A stretch of DNA of 39,421 nt from Lachnospiraceae bacterium (GCA_017441825.1 JAFRVD010000077.1:1-39421), one strand, 5' to 3'. Shown: positions 7,426 through 16,732, counted from the first letter of the stretch. Notes: generated by a model not told the origin, from the sequence alone. Numbers and translations are program-made.

Positions 7426-9447
7426 ATGAAGACAAAGAAACGAGACGTACTGAAGCTATATATGATCTGGCCGTTTCTTCTCGGCCTGGTCTTCCTTCTT
7501 GCGGCCGTGTACGGGTTTATCCGCGATCCCAAAACGGGCTGGCTGATGCTGGGCGCCGCGGCAGTCTACTATATTACCGCCTTCGTCCTCTGGCTCATCT
7601 TCAGGAAGCGGATCAACCGCTCCCTGGTCCACTTCGGCGCCTCCTATGCGCAGGTACAGAACCAGCTGCTGCGTCAGGTCAGCATCCCCTTTGCCATGTG
7701 CGAGGAGGACGGCACCATCTTCTGGTACAACCCCGCATTCGAGCAGCTTTTCCCTGAAAAGCACTCCGTCCTTTCTTCCTATTTTCCGGAGATGGAGAAC
7801 GCGGAGCTCGCGAAAAAGACCTCCTATGAGATCAGCTATAAGGACCAGAAATACGTCCTGAAGGTTTCACGCCTTGAAGCGGACGCCGATGCCCTGAGCC
7901 CCCTCGGGGAAGCCGGCAAGGAAGTCAACCTGTTCAACGTCTACCTGGTGGACGAGACAGACCTCGTGTACTATAAGAGAGCGCTTGAAGAAGAAAAATG
8001 CGTCATGATGCTGATCTTCGTAGATAACTACGAGGAAGTCATGGAGAGCGTGGAGTACGTCAGAAGGTCTCTTCTGGACGCGCTCATCGAACGGAAGCTG
8101 AACAGCTACGTTTCCGCGGCCAAGGGCGTCATGCGGAAGCTTGAAAAGGACCGGTACCTGGTGGTCATGAAGCAGCAGGCGCTCGATACGCTCACGGAGG
8201 ACAAGTTCTCCCTGCTTGACGACATCAAGACCGTGAACATCGGCAACGAGATGGCCGTCACGCTCAGTATCGGCGTGGGAACAGGCTCCGGGACCATTCA
8301 GGAGGATTACCAGTACGCCCGCCAGGCCATCGACATGGCGCTCGGGCGCGGCGGCGACCAGGTCGTCATGAAGATCGGACAGGAGGTCCGGTACTTCGGC
8401 GGCAAGTCGCTTTCGACAGAGCGGACCACGCGTGTAAAGGCCAGGATCAAGGCGCACGCGCTGCGCGAGCTCATCGATTCGAAGGAAAAAGTCATGATCA
8501 TGGGCCATCCGATGAGCGATCTGGACGCGATAGGCGCCGCCATCGGCATCTACCGCGCAGCCAGATTCTCGGGGAAGCGCGCGTACATTGTAGTCAACGA
8601 GGTCACAAAGAGCCTTGAGCCCCTGATCGAGACCTTTAAGAATAAGGAATACGAGGACGACCTGTTCATCCGGAACGACCGCGCGCTGGAGCTGTTCAAC
8701 AACGACACGCTCCTCGTGGTGGTGGATTCGAACCGTCCGTCCTATACGGAATGCCCGGACCTTCTTAAGCGGGCGTCCAACAACGTGGTAGTGATGGACC
8801 ATCACCGCCAGGGCCGCGAACGCATCGAAAACGCGCTCCTGTCTTACGTTGAGCCGTACGCGTCCTCCGCGTCCGAGATGGTCGCTGAGGTCGTGCAGTA
8901 CTATGACGACAGCCTGAAGCTCAAGTCCCAGGAAGCGGACGCGCTTCTTTCCGGCATCGTCATGGACACCAACAACTTTGTCAATAAGGCCGGCGTCAGG
9001 ACCTTTGAAGCCGCGGCTTATCTCCGGCGTTCCGGTGCCGATGTCTCGCGCGTCCGGAAGATGTTCCGCGAGGGCCTCAATGACTATATGCTCCGCGCGG
9101 AGACCGTCAGCCACGCGGAAATGTACCTGGACGACTTCATGATCGGCATCTGCCCGACCCGTCCGTACAACCAGAACCAGACCACCGTGGCCGCCCAGGC
9201 CGCGAACGAGCTCCTGGAGATCCGCGGTGTGAAGGCAAGCTTTGTCCTGACGGAATATGAAGACAAGATTTACGTGAGTGCGCGTTCCATCGACGAGGTG
9301 AACGTGCAGGTCATTATGGAAAAGCTGGGCGGCGGCGGACACCTGAGCATGGCCGGCGCGCAGTTTGAAGGCATCCCGATGACGGAGGCGATGGACCGCG
9401 TGAAGGCCGCGCTTTCGGAATTCAAAGAGGAGAACCAAGAACACTGA
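7426..9447 (+). CDS. gdpP: Cyclic-di-AMP phosphodiesterase GdpP (DHH/DHHA1)
   Basis: A 673-residue membrane protein with the full GdpP layout: two N-terminal membrane segments (about 14-32 and 37-57), a PAS-like domain (about 85-160), a degenerate GGDEF domain (about 170-305), and a DHH-DHHA1 phosphodiesterase half. Metal-binding motifs seen are GHPMSDLDAIG, VVVDSN, the DHH triad at 458-460 and GIVMDTNNF; GGGGHLSMAGAQ marks DHHA1. It hydrolyses c-di-AMP to pApA and so helps set osmotic and cell-wall homeostasis. ATG 7426 follows GGGAGG by only one base, an unusually tight spacing; an internal ATG at 7462 has no better site and would cut into the first membrane segment. gdpP-rplI-dnaB is a conserved Firmicutes order. 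Confidence 0.95.
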   Translation: MKTKKRDVLKLYMIWPFLLGLVFLLAAVYGFIRDPKTGWLMLGAAAVYYITAFVLWLIFRKRINRSLVHFGASYAQVQNQLLRQVSIPFAMCEEDGTIFWYNPAFEQLFPEKHSVLSSYFPEMENAELAKKTSYEISYKDQKYVLKVSRLEADADALSPLGEAGKEVNLFNVYLVDETDLVYYKRALEEEKCVMMLIFVDNYEEVMESVEYVRRSLLDALIERKLNSYVSAAKGVMRKLEKDRYLVVMKQQALDTLTEDKFSLLDDIKTVNIGNEMAVTLSIGVGTGSGTIQEDYQYARQAIDMALGRGGDQVVMKIGQEVRYFGGKSLSTERTTRVKARIKAHALRELIDSKEKVMIMGHPMSDLDAIGAAIGIYRAARFSGKRAYIVVNEVTKSLEPLIETFKNKEYEDDLFIRNDRALELFNNDTLLVVVDSNRPSYTECPDLLKRASNNVVVMDHHRQGRERIENALLSYVEPYASSASEMVAEVVQYYDDSLKLKSQEADALLSGIVMDTNNFVNKAGVRTFEAAAYLRRSGADVSRVRKMFREGLNDYMLRAETVSHAEMYLDDFMIGICPTRPYNQNQTTVAAQAANELLEIRGVKASFVLTEYEDKIYVSARSIDEVNVQVIMEKLGGGGHLSMAGAQFEGIPMTEAMDRVKAALSEFKEENQEH

Positions 9448-9460
9448 GGGAGGTAGCAGC

Positions 9461-9904
9461 ATGAAGATCATTTTACTGCAGGACGTGAAGAGTCTGGGCA
9501 AGGCCGGCGATGAAGTCGAGGTCAAGGACGGGTATGCCAGGAACCTGATCTCCAAAAAGCAGGGTGTGGAAAGCACGCCGAAGACCCGGAACGACCTGAA
9601 GCTTCAGAAGCAGCACGAGGAAAAGGTCCAGAAGGAACGCTTTGAGGAAGCCGTGGCTCTTGCGGAGCGCCTGAAAGGCACGAGCGTGGATATTCCCGTG
9701 AAGGTCGGAAAGGACGGGAAGCTGTTCGGCAGCGTCTCATCCAAGGAGATCGCGGAAGCCTGCAAGGACCAGCTTGGCCTGGACGTTGACAAGAAGAAGC
9801 TCGTACTCCCCGAGCCCATCAAGGAAGTCGGAAAATCCGTGATCCCCTTAAAGCTTCACAGCCAGGTGACTGCGGAGCTCACGGTGGTCGTAAAAGCCGA
9901 ATAA
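9461..9904 (+). CDS. rplI: 50S ribosomal protein L9
   Basis: A 147-residue protein of normal length for L9. The N-terminal rRNA-binding domain begins MKIILLQDVKSLGKAGDEVE and contains VKDGYARNLI; a long central helix and a C-terminal domain with KLFGSVSSKEIAE follow. GAGGGAGGTAG precedes ATG 9461. It starts 13 bp after gdpP and ends 4 bp before dnaB. Confidence 0.97.
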   Translation: MKIILLQDVKSLGKAGDEVEVKDGYARNLISKKQGVESTPKTRNDLKLQKQHEEKVQKERFEEAVALAERLKGTSVDIPVKVGKDGKLFGSVSSKEIAEACKDQLGLDVDKKKLVLPEPIKEVGKSVIPLKLHSQVTAELTVVVKAE

Positions 9905-9908
9905 GGTT

Positions 9909-11264
9909 ATGGATGAGGAATTTGTCAAGCGGGTACTCCCGCACAGTATAGAAGCGGAGCAGTCGGTCATCGGATCCATGCTGTATTCGCCGGACGCGGT
10001 CCAGACGGCCGCAGAAATGCTGACCGGGGAAGATTTCTACCAGCGTCAGTACGGCGTGCTGTTTGAAACGATGAAGGAGCTCTATGAAAGCGGCCGCCCG
10101 ACAGACGTGGTCACGCTTCAGGACGCCCTGAAAAGGAAGGACGTCGCCCCTGAAACGTACAGCCTGGACTTCCTGAAGGAACTCCTGAACGCGTCCTTTA
10201 TTTCCGCCAATATCCGCTCCTACGCCCAGATCGTCCTGGACAAGTCCATGCTCCGGAAGACCATCCGGACGCTCGAGGAGATCACAAACACCTGCTACCT
10301 CGGGAAGGAAAAGACCGGGGAGATCATGGCGGATACGGAGAAGAAGGTCTTTGACCTTCTGGAGACCCGGGAGGGGACCGGGACGGCAGAGCCCGTGAAC
10401 CAGACGGTCCTCCGCGTGATCGAGAGGATCGAGGAAGCCGCGAAGAACGGCGGCGCCGTATCAGGCCTCCCGACAGGCTTTTCGGACCTCGATTACAGGC
10501 TTTCAGGGCTTCAGAAATCGGACCTTGTACTGATAGCCGCGCGCCCCTCCATGGGGAAGACTGCGCTTGCCCTGAACTTTGTGGACAGCATCGCGATCCG
10601 GCAGAACGTCCCGATCGCCATGTTCTCTCTTGAGATGAGCCGCGAGCAGCTGGTCAACCGCCTGCTTGCCATGGAGTCCCACGTGGACAGCCAGAAGCTT
10701 AGGACGGGCCAGCTTACGGATCTCGAGTGGGACGATATTGTGGCAGGCTCCGCGCAGATCGCGAAGTCAAAGATCGTCATCGACGACACCCCGGGCATCT
10801 CGGTCAGCGAGCTCCGCACGAGGTGCAGGAAATATAAGCTGGAGTACGGCATCAAGGTGGTCGTGATCGACTACCTGCAGCTCATGTCCGGCAATTCCCG
10901 GACGGAGAACCGGCAGCAGGAGATCTCCGAGATCTCCCGGTCCCTGAAGGCCGTAGCACGTGAGCTGGACGTCCCGGTCATCGCGCTGTCCCAGCTGTCC
11001 CGTGCCTGCGAGGCGCGTTCAGACCACCGGCCCATGCTTTCGGACCTGCGTGATTCCGGCGCTATCGAACAGGACGCGGACGTCGTCATGTTCCTGTACC
11101 GTGACGAGGTCTACAACCCGGCGTCTCCGGAAAAGGGGATCGCGGAGATCATCGTCGCGAAGCAGAGGAACGGCCCCATCGGGACGGTGAAGCTCGCGTG
11201 GATACCTGAGCTCACCAAATTTGCGAACCTGGAATTCAGAAAGAGCGCCGGAAACGGCGAATAA
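9909..11264 (+). CDS. dnaB: Replicative DNA helicase DnaB
   Basis: A 451-residue hexameric 5'-3' fork helicase. The N-terminal DnaB domain (about 8-110, with PHSIEAEQSVIGSML) is followed by a linker helix and a RecA-like ATPase domain (about 180-445) with Walker A ARPSMGKTA (lysine 217), Walker B VVVIDYLQLM and the SQLSR segment with its downstream arginine-rich loop. No intein is present. The start ATG 9909 lies 4 bp after rplI with only a weak ribosome binding site inside the rplI stop region, suggesting translational coupling. Confidence 0.97.
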   Translation: MDEEFVKRVLPHSIEAEQSVIGSMLYSPDAVQTAAEMLTGEDFYQRQYGVLFETMKELYESGRPTDVVTLQDALKRKDVAPETYSLDFLKELLNASFISANIRSYAQIVLDKSMLRKTIRTLEEITNTCYLGKEKTGEIMADTEKKVFDLLETREGTGTAEPVNQTVLRVIERIEEAAKNGGAVSGLPTGFSDLDYRLSGLQKSDLVLIAARPSMGKTALALNFVDSIAIRQNVPIAMFSLEMSREQLVNRLLAMESHVDSQKLRTGQLTDLEWDDIVAGSAQIAKSKIVIDDTPGISVSELRTRCRKYKLEYGIKVVVIDYLQLMSGNSRTENRQQEISEISRSLKAVARELDVPVIALSQLSRACEARSDHRPMLSDLRDSGAIEQDADVVMFLYRDEVYNPASPEKGIAEIIVAKQRNGPIGTVKLAWIPELTKFANLEFRKSAGNGE

Positions 11265-11316
11265 ATCATAGAGATCCCCTGCGGCAGGATAAAACCGTAA
11301 GGGAGAGGAGGATATT

Positions 11317-12501
11317 GTGGCACATTATTTCTTTACGTCGGAATCGGTGACGGAAGGGCATCCCGATAAGATCTGCGACCAGATCTCGGATGCGATCCTG
11401 GATGCACTTCTTGAGGCGGACCCCATGAGCCGTGTGGCGTGTGAGACCTGCGCGACCACCGGCCTTGTGATGGTCATGGGCGAGATCACCACGTCCGCGT
11501 ATGTGGATATTCAGAAGATCGTCCGGAATACCGTCAATGAAATCGGCTATAACCGGGCGAAATTCGGCTTTGACGGCAGTACCTGCGCGGTGCTGACGGC
11601 CATCGATGAACAGTCTGCGGACATCGCGATGGGTGTGGACCAGGCGCTCGAGATCCGCGAAAACCAGATGTCCGACAGCGAGCTCGACAGGATAGGCGCA
11701 GGCGACCAGGGCATGATGTTCGGCTACGCGTCGGATGAGACGCCGGAGCTCATGCCGTTTCCCATCATGATGGCGCACAAGCTGGTGAAGCGGCTCGCGG
11801 AAGTCCGGAAGAACGGCCTGATGCCGTACCTGAGGCCGGACGGAAAGTCGCAGGTCACGGTGGAATATGATGAAGACGACCGCCCGGTGCGGATCGATAC
11901 CGTGGTCCTGTCCACACAGCACGACGAGACCGTTACGCTTGAAAAGATCAAGGAAGACGTGAAGAAAAACGTGTTTGACGAGGTGCTTCCGGCGGACATG
12001 GTCGATGAAAAGACGAAGTTCTTTGTGAACCCGACGGGGCGGTTTGTCATCGGCGGGCCGGCAGGCGATTCCGGCCTCACGGGGCGGAAGATCATCGTGG
12101 ACACGTACGGCGGCATGGCGCGGCACGGCGGCGGGGCGTTCTCCGGAAAGGACCCGACCAAGGTGGACCGGAGCGCGAGCTACGCGGCCCGGTACGTCGC
12201 GAAGAACGTGGTGGCGGCGGGGCTTGCGAAACGGTGCGAGATCCAGCTGAGCTACGCGATTGGCGTCGCACACCCGGTATCCGTTTCCGTGAACACGTTC
12301 GGGACGGGGACCATCCCGGAGGATGAACTCGTTTCCCGCATCAGGAAGTGCTTCGATTTACGGCCTGCAGGCATCATCAAAATGCTTGACCTGAGGCGCC
12401 CGATTTACCAGAAAACGGCCGCTTACGGCCATTTCGGACGCACGGACGGGGAATTCCCGTGGGAGAAGACAGACCGCGCGGAAGCCTTAAAAAACGCTTA
12501 A
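11317..12501 (+). CDS. metK: S-adenosylmethionine synthetase
   Basis: A 394-residue enzyme that makes S-adenosylmethionine from methionine and ATP. It has the family signatures [20 protein letters not shown] at the N-terminus, [12 protein letters not shown] in the loop motif, [13 protein letters not shown] and the glycine-rich [17 protein letters not shown] motif. The start is GTG 11317 with AGGAGG at 11306-11311. It follows dnaB by 52 bp without a clear terminator or promoter and carries no visible SAM riboswitch upstream, so it probably belongs to the gdpP-rplI-dnaB transcript. Confidence 0.97.
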   Translation: MAHYFFTSESVTEGHPDKICDQISDAILDALLEADPMSRVACETCATTGLVMVMGEITTSAYVDIQKIVRNTVNEIGYNRAKFGFDGSTCAVLTAIDEQSADIAMGVDQALEIRENQMSDSELDRIGAGDQGMMFGYASDETPELMPFPIMMAHKLVKRLAEVRKNGLMPYLRPDGKSQVTVEYDEDDRPVRIDTVVLSTQHDETVTLEKIKEDVKKNVFDEVLPADMVDEKTKFFVNPTGRFVIGGPAGDSGLTGRKIIVDTYGGMARHGGGAFSGKDPTKVDRSASYAARYVAKNVVAAGLAKRCEIQLSYAIGVAHPVSVSVNTFGTGTIPEDELVSRIRKCFDLRPAGIIKMLDLRRPIYQKTAAYGHFGRTDGEFPWEKTDRAEALKNA

Positions 12502-12535
12502 AAAGCTGAATAAATCAGAACGGAGATAAATCAAA

Positions 12536-13969
12536 ATGGCAGACAAGAAATTTGTGGAACAGATCACCTCGCGCGACGAAGATTTCGCGCAGTGGTATAC
12601 GGACATCGTGAAAAAGGCCGAGCTCATGGATTATTCCTCGGTCAAGGGCTTCATGGTCATCAAGCCTGCGGGCTACGCCATCTGGGAGAACATCCAGCAG
12701 GAGCTGGACAAGCGCTTTAAGGCGTCCGGTGTGGAGAACGTCTACATGCCGCTCCTCATCCCGGAGTCTCTTCTTAAGAAAGAAGCGGAGCACGTGGAAG
12801 GCTTCGCCCCGGAGGTCGCGTGGGTCACCCAGGGCGGGCTTGAGCCTCTTCAGGAGCGCCTCTGCATCCGTCCCACGTCCGAGACGCTGTTCTGCGATTT
12901 CTATGCCAACGACGTCCAGTCCTACCGGGACCTGCCCCGCGTGTACAACCAGTGGTGCAGCGTGGTCCGCTGGGAGAAGGAGACGCGTCCGTTCCTGCGC
13001 TCGCGGGAATTCCTGTGGCAGGAAGGCCATACGGTGCACGCTACGGCCGAAGAAGCACAGGAGCGTACCATAGAGATGCTGAATATTTACGCGGACTTCT
13101 GCGAGGAGTTCCTCGCGATCCCTGTCATCAAGGGCCAGAAGACGGACAAGGAAAAGTTCGCCGGCGCCGTTGCGACGTATACCATTGAAGCCCTCATGCA
13201 TGACGGCAAGGCGCTTCAGTCCGGCACGTCGCACAACTTTGGCGACGGCTTTGCGAAGGCTTACGGCGTCACGTTTACCGACAAGGACAATACGCTGAAG
13301 CCGGTGCACCAGACCTCCTGGGGCGTGAGCACGCGCCTCATCGGCGGCCTGATCATGGTACACGGAGACGACTCCGGCCTGGTGCTGCCGCCCCGCGTGG
13401 CGCCCACTCAGGTCATGGTCATCCCCATCGCCGTCCACAAGGAAGGCGTCATGGAGAAAGCGCAGGAGCTTAAGGCAAGGCTCGCGGCAAGGTTCCGCAC
13501 GAAGCTGGACGACTCCGAAAAGAGCCCCGGCTTCAAGTTTGCAGAAGCTGAAATGCGCGGCATCCCGGTCCGTGTAGAGATCGGCCCGAAGGATATTGAG
13601 GCCGGCAGGGCTGTCCTCGTCCGCCGCGACACGCGTGAAAAGATCGAGGTGGCGCTCGATAACATCGAGGATGAGGTCGGCGCACTGCTTGACCGTATGC
13701 AGAGTGAAATGCTGGAGCGCGCACGTGCGCATCGTGACGAGCACACGAGCTACGCGCGGAATTACGAAGAATTCAAGGACGCGATCGAGAACCATCCTGG
13801 CTTTGTCAAGGCCATGTGGTGCGGCGACCGCGCCTGTGAGGATAAGATCAAGGAAGAGCTTGCGGCTACCAGCCGGTGCATCCCCTTTGAACAGGAGCAG
13901 ATCGGGGAGACATGCGTCTGCTGCGGGCGTCCTGCTAAAAAGATGCTGTACTGGGGCAGGGCATATTGA
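12536..13969 (+). CDS. proS: Prolyl-tRNA synthetase, archaeal/eukaryal-like type
   Basis: A 477-residue class II synthetase charging tRNA-Pro. It is the shorter ProRS type found in archaea, eukaryotes and some Firmicutes: it lacks the editing insertion of the long bacterial type and has a C-terminal extra domain. Visible motifs are the [10 protein letters not shown]-like segment, motif 2 ([20 protein letters not shown]), motif 3 ([16 protein letters not shown]) and C-terminal cysteines ([11 protein letters not shown] and CVCCGRPAK) that likely bind zinc. It begins 34 bp after metK and 20 bp before the zinc-ribbon protein gene. Confidence 0.96.
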   Translation: MADKKFVEQITSRDEDFAQWYTDIVKKAELMDYSSVKGFMVIKPAGYAIWENIQQELDKRFKASGVENVYMPLLIPESLLKKEAEHVEGFAPEVAWVTQGGLEPLQERLCIRPTSETLFCDFYANDVQSYRDLPRVYNQWCSVVRWEKETRPFLRSREFLWQEGHTVHATAEEAQERTIEMLNIYADFCEEFLAIPVIKGQKTDKEKFAGAVATYTIEALMHDGKALQSGTSHNFGDGFAKAYGVTFTDKDNTLKPVHQTSWGVSTRLIGGLIMVHGDDSGLVLPPRVAPTQVMVIPIAVHKEGVMEKAQELKARLAARFRTKLDDSEKSPGFKFAEAEMRGIPVRVEIGPKDIEAGRAVLVRRDTREKIEVALDNIEDEVGALLDRMQSEMLERARAHRDEHTSYARNYEEFKDAIENHPGFVKAMWCGDRACEDKIKEELAATSRCIPFEQEQIGETCVCCGRPAKKMLYWGRAY

Positions 13970-13989
13970 TCCTTTGATGAGGGAGTCTT

Positions 13990-14862
13990 ATGAGGTGTCC
14001 GAGATGCGGCGCAGTGCTTCGCGACGATGCGGAGCAGTGCGGGTTCTGCGGTGAGAAGATCGTTCCGGTGGTGAGCTTTGAGAAGCCCATCATCGAAAAC
14101 CGGCCGCGGGACGAAGCGTTTGACGTGGAGAATACGGTGAAAAAGCCGGCACAGCCTGAAATACAGGAGAACCATGGCCAGAATCCGGTCGTTATTGCGA
14201 TCATCCTGCTTTCGGGCGTCCTCTGCGCTGCCATCGCGGTGCTGCTGTTCTACTCGCTGAAGAGCAGCCAGCGGGCTGTGGTGAACGTGAACACGTCCGC
14301 GCCGTCGGAATCCCTGACCGAAACGGAAGCGCCCGCCACTACGCCCTATGCAGGGACGGTTTCTCCGGAGGAGTCCGCCGATGAAGCCGCCGAGGTCCCC
14401 GGGGAGACCGGGGAAGCTTCGGGAGAGTTGGAGGAAGCCGCATCCGGCGAGTCCCAGGCGCTTTACGACGACCGCGAGTTCGAGGGACTGGTCTACCGGT
14501 TCAGCGGGAACCAGGCGGTCATCGTGGGCTGCAAGACGGACGAAAGCTGGATCGAGGTCCCGGATACGGTAGACGGCGTGCCCGTGGTGGGCATCTCTGA
14601 AGGCGCGTTCACGGACTGCACGAGCCTCGAATACATCGACCTTCCGGAGGGGGTCGCGTGGATCGGGGCGTACGCGTTCCTCCGCTGTTCGCACTTTAAG
14701 GAGATCGTCATGCCGGATTCGCTTGTGACAATTGGCGACGGCTCCTTCAACAACTGCCCGTCCTTCACGATCGTTTCGCACGAGGGGTCGTCCGGGCATG
14801 CATTCGCGGAATACCATAACCTCAACTGGATCGAGGGGGATTTCCTGGTTCCGGTTGAATAA
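13990..14862 (+). CDS. Zinc-ribbon, single-pass membrane protein with LRR_5 repeats
   Basis: A 290-residue protein of unknown function. The N-terminus is a zinc ribbon (CPRCG then CGFCG, residues 3-20). A membrane segment follows at about 62-86, then an acidic Ser/Thr/Glu/Ala-rich stalk (about 95-160) and a C-terminal domain (about 165-280) with BspA-like leucine-rich repeats: EGAFTDCTSLEYIDLPEGV, YAFLRCSHFKEIVMPDSL and GSFNNCPSF. The expected topology is cytoplasmic zinc ribbon and extracellular repeats. GAGGGAG precedes ATG 13990. It is the last gene of the run that starts at gdpP. LRR_5 repeats are common in surface proteins of gut Clostridia; no catalytic residues are evident. Confidence 0.8.
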   Translation: MRCPRCGAVLRDDAEQCGFCGEKIVPVVSFEKPIIENRPRDEAFDVENTVKKPAQPEIQENHGQNPVVIAIILLSGVLCAAIAVLLFYSLKSSQRAVVNVNTSAPSESLTETEAPATTPYAGTVSPEESADEAAEVPGETGEASGELEEAASGESQALYDDREFEGLVYRFSGNQAVIVGCKTDESWIEVPDTVDGVPVVGISEGAFTDCTSLEYIDLPEGVAWIGAYAFLRCSHFKEIVMPDSLVTIGDGSFNNCPSFTIVSHEGSSGHAFAEYHNLNWIEGDFLVPVE

Positions 14863-14865
14863 GTC

Positions 14866-15110
14866 ACGGTGTACGTATCTTCGAACAATACGATCCACTC
14901 CGGGGTACGGCTTTCGCCCAGCGGCGGTGTCCCTAACGGCACTAAATAAGTTCGGAAACGCACTGCGTTTCCGGCGCCGAATTTGCAGCTGCGAAGCAGC
15001 TTCCTTGGCAAATTCGTGCGCATCCGCCGGGGCGTACCGGCGGGACGCCGGTACCGAGACCGCCGAGCCCCCTGCGTGGATCCGTATTGCTTCTCAGATA
15101 GGTACACCTG
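14866..15110. repeat. Large imperfect palindrome, possible MITE-like intergenic element
   Basis: Outer arms pair in order as three exact 7-bp blocks: GGTGTAC (14868) with GTACACC (15102), CAATACG (14886) with CGTATTG (15083), and GATCCAC (14892) with GTGGATC (15076). Inside are perfect small hairpins at 14954-14972 (8-bp stem) and 14987-15001 (6-bp stem), the latter nested in GAATTTGC/GCAAATTC (14979-14986, 15008-15015). No convincing gene lies here. The nested structure is typical of miniature inverted-repeat or palindromic intergenic elements, but a second copy is not seen in this window. Confidence 0.6.
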
Positions 15111-15143
15111 TTTTATTTCGATAGACACAGGAAGAGTATAATC

Positions 15144-16400
15144 ATGGAAAAAGAGATCAATCTTCCGCGAGAAGTCTGTGAGATTATTGAAAAGTTGGAG
15201 GCGCATGGCTTCGAAGCCTACGCCGTGGGCGGAGCGGTCCGAGACCTGTGCCTCGGAAGGGCGCCGGGAGACTTTGACGTAACCACGTCCGCGCTTCCCG
15301 AGGAGGTCAAGGCGGTGTTCCCGCGGACCGTAGACACCGGGATCGCGCACGGGACCGTGACGGTCCTCCGGGACGGCACGGGCTACGAGGTCACCACGTA
15401 CCGGATCGACGGCAAGTACAGCGATGCGCGCCACCCGGAGTCCGTAGAATTTACGCGGTCGCTCGCCGAGGACCTCCGGCGCCGGGACTTCACGATCAAC
15501 GCCATGGCATATAACCCGCGTGCCGGACTTGTGGACCTGTTTTCCGGTCGCGAGGACCTTTCGCGCGGACTCATCCGTGCCGTGGGCGTCCCCGAAGAAC
15601 GCTTCCGTGAGGACGCGCTGCGCATCATGCGGTGCGTGCGCTTTGCCGCGCAGCTGGGGTTTGCCATAGAAGAAGAGACGCTCCGCGCCGCGGAGACCCT
15701 TTCCGGCACGCTCGCGATGATCTCCCGGGAGCGCATCCGCGAGGAGCTTTTGAAGATCCTTCTTTCGGACCACCCGGAGCACATAGAGACACTGTACCGG
15801 ATCGGTGCGTTTCGGGCCTTCCTGAAAGAGGAGCCTTCACCGGCGGACGTTTCGCGGACCGTCCGGATCCTTATGAATCTCCCAAAGGACCGGGTCCTTC
15901 GGACCGCGGCGTTCCTCATCGGCCTTTCCGGGCCTTCGGCCTCAGATGAGGCCTGTACGGCCTTCGCCGCCGATGTCCTCGCGGAGCTTAAATTTGACAA
16001 CGACACGCGGGACGCCGTCCTGATGCTCGCATCGCACCGGACGCTGCCCGGTGACCGGTCTCAGCCGGCGGTCCGGCGGCTCATCGCCGGGATCGGATAC
16101 GAGGGCTTTGACCGGCTCATCGCGCTCCTTACCGCGGAGCGTACGGCAGACGGCCTGTCCGGAGACGATCTTCGGGAGCTTTCGGGGTCCCGAAGGGAGA
16201 TCGAAGAACGCGGCCATTGTGTCCGCATGAAGGACATGAAGCTTACGGGGAAGGACCTCATCGCGATGGGTGTCGCGCCCGGAAAGGCGATGGGCGGACT
16301 CCTTGCCGAACTGTTTAACGAGGTCCTCAAGAACCCCGCACTGAACACGCCGGAGGCTTTGACACGCCTTGCGGAAGAGCGCCTCGCAAGTGTAAAATAA
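15144..16400 (+). CDS. cca: CCA-adding tRNA nucleotidyltransferase
   Basis: A 418-residue class II nucleotidyltransferase that adds or repairs the 3' CCA of tRNA. The head domain shows AYAVGGAVRDLCLGR, the catalytic DFD in GDFDVTTSA, and RRDFTINAMAYNP. The neck segment with EDALRIMRCVRFAAQLGF follows. The C-terminal part ends with LTGKDLIAMGVAPGKAMG, typical of the tRNA-binding tail; an HD phosphohydrolase motif is not evident. ATG 15144 has a weak AGGAAGAG site 8 bases upstream. It stands alone between the palindromic element and the ferredoxin promoter. Confidence 0.93.
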   Translation: MEKEINLPREVCEIIEKLEAHGFEAYAVGGAVRDLCLGRAPGDFDVTTSALPEEVKAVFPRTVDTGIAHGTVTVLRDGTGYEVTTYRIDGKYSDARHPESVEFTRSLAEDLRRRDFTINAMAYNPRAGLVDLFSGREDLSRGLIRAVGVPEERFREDALRIMRCVRFAAQLGFAIEEETLRAAETLSGTLAMISRERIREELLKILLSDHPEHIETLYRIGAFRAFLKEEPSPADVSRTVRILMNLPKDRVLRTAAFLIGLSGPSASDEACTAFAADVLAELKFDNDTRDAVLMLASHRTLPGDRSQPAVRRLIAGIGYEGFDRLIALLTAERTADGLSGDDLRELSGSRREIEERGHCVRMKDMKLTGKDLIAMGVAPGKAMGGLLAELFNEVLKNPALNTPEALTRLAEERLASVK

Positions 16401-16405
16401 TTCTA

Positions 16406-16434
16406 TTGCAAACAAAAAAAGAATCTGCTAATAT
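16406..16434 (+). promoter_or_regulatory. Predicted sigma-A promoter of the ferredoxin gene
   Basis: TTGCAA (16406-16411) and TAATAT (16429-16434) are 17 bp apart in an A-rich tract directly after cca. The leader of about 105 nt contains hairpins at 16447-16473 (GCCGGG/CCCGGC) and 16491-16504 (GATGCA/TGCATC). Confidence 0.75.
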
Positions 16435-16545
16435 ATTTTAGGTAAAGCCGGGACGGAAGCAGTTCTCCCCGGCCCGGATACGAAAAGCATGATGCACCTG
16501 CATCTTCCGCTGGAGTATCAAAACATCTGGAAAGGAGGATCATTC

Positions 16546-16716
16546 ATGGCATACGTTATTAGTGAAGAGTGCATTAAGTGCGGCGCTTGTGAAGCGAATT
16601 GCCCTGTTGGCGCAATTTCGGAGGGTGAGAATTCCTACGTGATCGACCCCGATGTCTGCATTTCCTGTGGTACCTGCGAAGCAGGATGCCCGGTCGGCGC
16701 CATCTCTGAGGGTTAA
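16546..16716 (+). CDS. Clostridial 2[4Fe-4S] ferredoxin
   Basis: A 56-residue electron carrier with two CxxCxxCxxxCP cluster motifs: CIKCGACEANCPVGAI and CISCGTCEAGCPVGAI. It is almost identical in plan to classical clostridial ferredoxins, which accept electrons from pyruvate:ferredoxin oxidoreductase and feed hydrogenase or Rnf. ATG 16546 follows AAAGGAGG (16531-16538); an upstream in-frame ATG at 16489 has no such site. Ala and Gly codons shift toward the pattern of highly expressed genes. It has its own promoter and terminator, so it is monocistronic. A nifJ gene begins at the end of this window. Confidence 0.96.
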   Translation: MAYVISEECIKCGACEANCPVGAISEGENSYVIDPDVCISCGTCEAGCPVGAISEG

Positions 16717-16732
16717 TGTTTTTGTAAGCACG

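Noticed and set aside
7867-9576. A 569-codon open frame antisense to gdpP
   Set aside because: It is a by-product of GC-rich codon structure in gdpP: its translation is His/Val/Asp-rich with no domain, and the plus-strand gene is unambiguous.
11265-11316. SAM riboswitch before metK
   Set aside because: The gap is only 52 bp and has just a short CCTGC/GCAGG hairpin, far too small for any known SAM riboswitch.
15137-15142. TATAAT just before the cca start as a -10 box
   Set aside because: No -35-like sequence lies 16-18 bp upstream, and transcription would begin inside the coding region.
16447-16473. GGAAGCAG in the ferredoxin leader as part of a signal recognition particle RNA
   Set aside because: The opposite strand of the SRP domain IV loop (GUCAGG-type) and the closing tetraloop are missing; the hairpin is simply a GCCGGG/CCCGGC stem in an mRNA leader.
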